A stretch of 7,082 nt of DNA, from the NCBI GenBank assembly GCA_023228065.1, contig JALOBX010000016.1, forward strand, positions 1-7,082, read 5' to 3'. The stretch comes from Candidatus Pacearchaeota archaeon (GTDB lineage: Archaea; Nanoarchaeota; Nanoarchaeia; Pacearchaeales; GW2011-AR1). The translations under genes and the position numbers were made by a program. Below the pieces are notes generated by a model. It saw nothing but the letters and a program-made list of their open reading frames with translations, was not told the DNA's origin and did not search any database. Every line of letters begins with the position of its first letter. Position 1 is the stretch's first letter. Positions 5,315 to 7,082 of the stretch are shown piece by piece.

Positions 5315-6071
5315 CACTTTTATCCATTTTAGATTTTAATTCTTTCAATTTAGATTTATATTTATCTTTAGATTTAGTATCTGATTTATCTAATAATTTT
5401 ATCGTGATGTTATAAATCTTGTCAGCTTTTTGTTTCAATAATTTTATATAATATTCTTTTTCTTTTGCATCTTTTGGTTTTTTAATTGCCATCTGATAAA
5501 TATGTTTCAATGTATCTATGATGGTGGAAAAAGAATACATTAATAAAAGGACACTCGGTCCACCAATAATAACACCAGCCAATAATGCTCCTGACGCTTT
5601 AATTAGAGCAAAGGTGCAAGCTCCAATCATGGTAATTATTATTCCGACGGGCAATAACATTCTACATGCTGTTTTAAATATCTGAAACATCTTTGAAAAG
5701 AAAGATGATGTAGCAGCATAATCTATTTCTTTTTGTTTAACCAAATTATCCCATTCTCTCTGTAATTTATAATATTCATCTTTGATTTTGGTATATAATT
5801 TATAATCATCAGTCTCCACTGTTTCTAAAAGATCAAATAAAATTTCTAACATTTTATTTCCTGATTTAACAATGGTTCTTGTTATAATTGTTTTATTTTT
5901 ATCTTGATTATTATCTTCTTTTAAAAATGATTTCAATATTTTTTTATTATCTAATTTTAATACCGACATTATCTGATTTGTATTTAAATTGTATACATTT
6001 TCCTGGATATATGATGTTTTTAAAATATCTGAAAAATAACTTAATTCGGATTCAGTTAATTTTATTTTCAT
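5307..6071 (-). CDS. Putative capsid-targeted two-span membrane protein, 254 aa
   Basis: The start is ATG 6071: AAGGAG lies at 6078-6083, 13 bases after the upstream stop, whereas a 20-residue longer frame runs into the upstream gene without a site. Residues 4-52 align without gaps to residues 2-50 of the neighbouring 300-aa protein (17 of 49 identical by my count) and end F-L-K-E at 49-52, so clipping after E52 is predicted. The remainder is unrelated to the neighbour: a helical segment with coiled-coil character (about 72-118), two membrane helices (about 138-158 and 161-184, glycine-rich hairpin), then a very lysine-rich helical tail. No enzyme motif is visible. Function is unknown; context suggests a packaged protein acting at the host membrane. 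Confidence 0.85.
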   Translation of the reverse strand: MKIKLTESELSYFSDILKTSYIQENVYNLNTNQIMSVLKLDNKKILKSFLKEDNNQDKNKTIITRTIVKSGNKMLEILFDLLETVETDDYKLYTKIKDEYYKLQREWDNLVKQKEIDYAATSSFFSKMFQIFKTACRMLLPVGIIITMIGACTFALIKASGALLAGVIIGGPSVLLLMYSFSTIIDTLKHIYQMAIKKPKDAKEKEYYIKLLKQKADKIYNITIKLLDKSDTKSKDKYKSKLKELKSKMDKSEK

Positions 6072-6084
6072 TTTATTCTCCTTA

Positions 6085-7082
6085 TTAAATTTTATATAAA
6101 TCTTTGACGATTTTACCAGTAAATTTATCAAATGGAATTAATAATTTTTGAATTGAATAATTTAAGATTTCTATTTTTTTATTAATATTAATAATTTCAT
6201 TTTCCTTGCATATATAAGAATCTTCTAAAGATTTTGTTCTGCTTTTAATTGATGGGTGGTCATATATTGTTTTCCCAATAAATGGATCTATTATATCTTG
6301 TAACTTAATAAGAATATATTTAATTAAATCGGATAGTTTGACAACCCAAGATGCGTTTGTTCTAACCCCATATCCGATAATTCTTAATGCTTCAGCAAGT
6401 TCCTTATTATATCCTAATTTTTTAACAAACATATCTGCGTCTTTTTCTGATAGTCTCGTATATATATTTATTAAAACCGAAAAAATAAAAAATATATGAG
6501 AAATAGATTTTTGGATTATAATATCGAATTTTGTAATATATTGCATCAAGTTTAATAACCACGCAATTTTTATATTTTTAAAAACCAGCCAATGTCCTAT
6601 TTCATGTAACCACACGGAAAATAATAAATCCTGATTTAACATACTTTTAATCCCTTTTGTTTCATATATGGATATTTTAAAATTAGAAGGCAATTTAAAA
6701 TTAATTTTATTATTTTTTTGGATTGTAGTATTTTCTAGATTATTCCCAAGAATAGACATTCCTCTTATTACCATGAAAATGCCGGAGATTGGAATCATAA
6801 ATAGTTGTGCTTGAGTTCTATTGGCGGCACTTGGAAGAGTCCAACAATTTGGAGAACTCATATCATTTAGAAAAATATCAAATGGAAGTCCTTGTGTTTT
6901 GTTATTGAAATATTCCATGTCTTCTGTAACTCGTTTTGTTATAACTGGAATATAATACTGAAGTCTTCCTTTAATCTCACTATATATGGTGGGAAAAAAC
7001 CTTTCAAATGTTTCAATAGTGTTTACGACTGGAATTTTTTGTTCCAAAAGTAAATTATTAGCAAACTTCAAATAAAAATCAC
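6085..7082 (-). CDS. M48-like zinc metallopeptidase, 5' end outside window
   Basis: Counting from the TTG at 7071 as residue 1, the protein has SPNCWTLP (73-80), like the N-A-F-x-L-P strand of M48 peptidases. It then has the zinc motif HEIGH (156-160, catalytic E157), the third-ligand helix SEKDAD (208-213, E209), and DHPSIKSRTKSLE (271-283), matching the family's conserved H-P-S/T-x-x-x-R. Membrane-like stretches occur at about 92-103 and 185-204. This is enough to call a complete, probably active M48-family (Ste24/HtpX-type) domain. The frame is open to the window edge and the TTG has no ribosome site, so the true start is probably upstream. FANNLLLE near the visible N-terminus could be a prohead-protease site, placing it with the next two genes as virion cargo. 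Confidence 0.88.
   Translation of the reverse strand, partial: DFYLKFANNLLLEQKIPVVNTIETFERFFPTIYSEIKGRLQYYIPVITKRVTEDMEYFNNKTQGLPFDIFLNDMSSPNCWTLPSAANRTQAQLFMIPISGIFMVIRGMSILGNNLENTTIQKNNKINFKLPSNFKISIYETKGIKSMLNQDLLFSVWLHEIGHWLVFKNIKIAWLLNLMQYITKFDIIIQKSISHIFFIFSVLINIYTRLSEKDADMFVKKLGYNKELAEALRIIGYGVRTNASWVVKLSDLIKYILIKLQDIIDPFIGKTIYDHPSIKSRTKSLEDSYICKENEIININKKIEILNYSIQKLLIPFDKFTGKIVKDLYKI

Noticed and set aside
1..7082. CRISPR array, tRNA genes, insertion sequence or toxin-antitoxin pair
   Set aside because: No regularly spaced repeats, cloverleaf-like segments, transposase motifs or recognisable toxin families were seen on either strand.

Overview
The window looks like part of an AT-rich tailed-phage genome, probably a large contractile-tailed phage. 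This rests on gene style rather than on any marker such as a terminase or capsid gene. The genes are very short and tightly packed, many start-stop pairs overlap by 1-14 bases, and Shine-Dalgarno sites are strong (GGAGG, AAGGAG). One protein is a clear YopX-family phage protein. Three reverse-strand proteins appear to carry N-terminal propeptides ending in an L-x-E motif of the T4 prohead-protease type. The host cannot be named from this sequence. Strong GGAGG sites and YopX are common in phages of Bacillota but are not exclusive to them.

Left arm, 1-4308, plus strand. This is one continuous array of about fifteen small genes, probably one transcript that begins before the window. In order: the tail of an unknown gene; a 128-aa unknown; a four-cysteine plus membrane protein with a possible second internal start; a 60-aa membrane protein; a 328-aa radical SAM enzyme with a cysteine-rich C-terminus; two small basic unknowns; a YopX-family protein; a 61-aa unknown; a membrane-anchored proline-rich/coiled-coil protein in a locally more GC-rich patch; a 14-codon mini-ORF; an acidic 82- or 108-aa protein; a membrane plus coiled-coil peptide; a 49-aa four-cysteine zinc-ribbon-like peptide; and a 38-aa single-span peptide. 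The only enzyme recognised here is the radical SAM protein. The rest has the look of an accessory or host-takeover region. A strong stem-loop with a T tract at 4326-4361 closes the array.

Right arm, 4374-7082, minus strand. Three genes converge on that terminator, transcribed in the order M48-like metallopeptidase (5' end beyond the window), two-span membrane protein, one-span membrane protein. The last two begin with the same 49-residue block, alignable without gaps and ending in L-K-E or L-S-E, and they share a 12-base start-site leader. The peptidase begins with a short stretch ending L-L-E. My main hypothesis is that these are cargo proteins: targeted into the prohead by an N-terminal peptide, clipped by the prohead protease after the glutamate, packaged with the DNA and delivered into the host. 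If so, this phage would inject a zinc protease together with two membrane proteins. Family membership of the peptidase, the radical SAM enzyme and YopX is well supported. The packaging model is inference.
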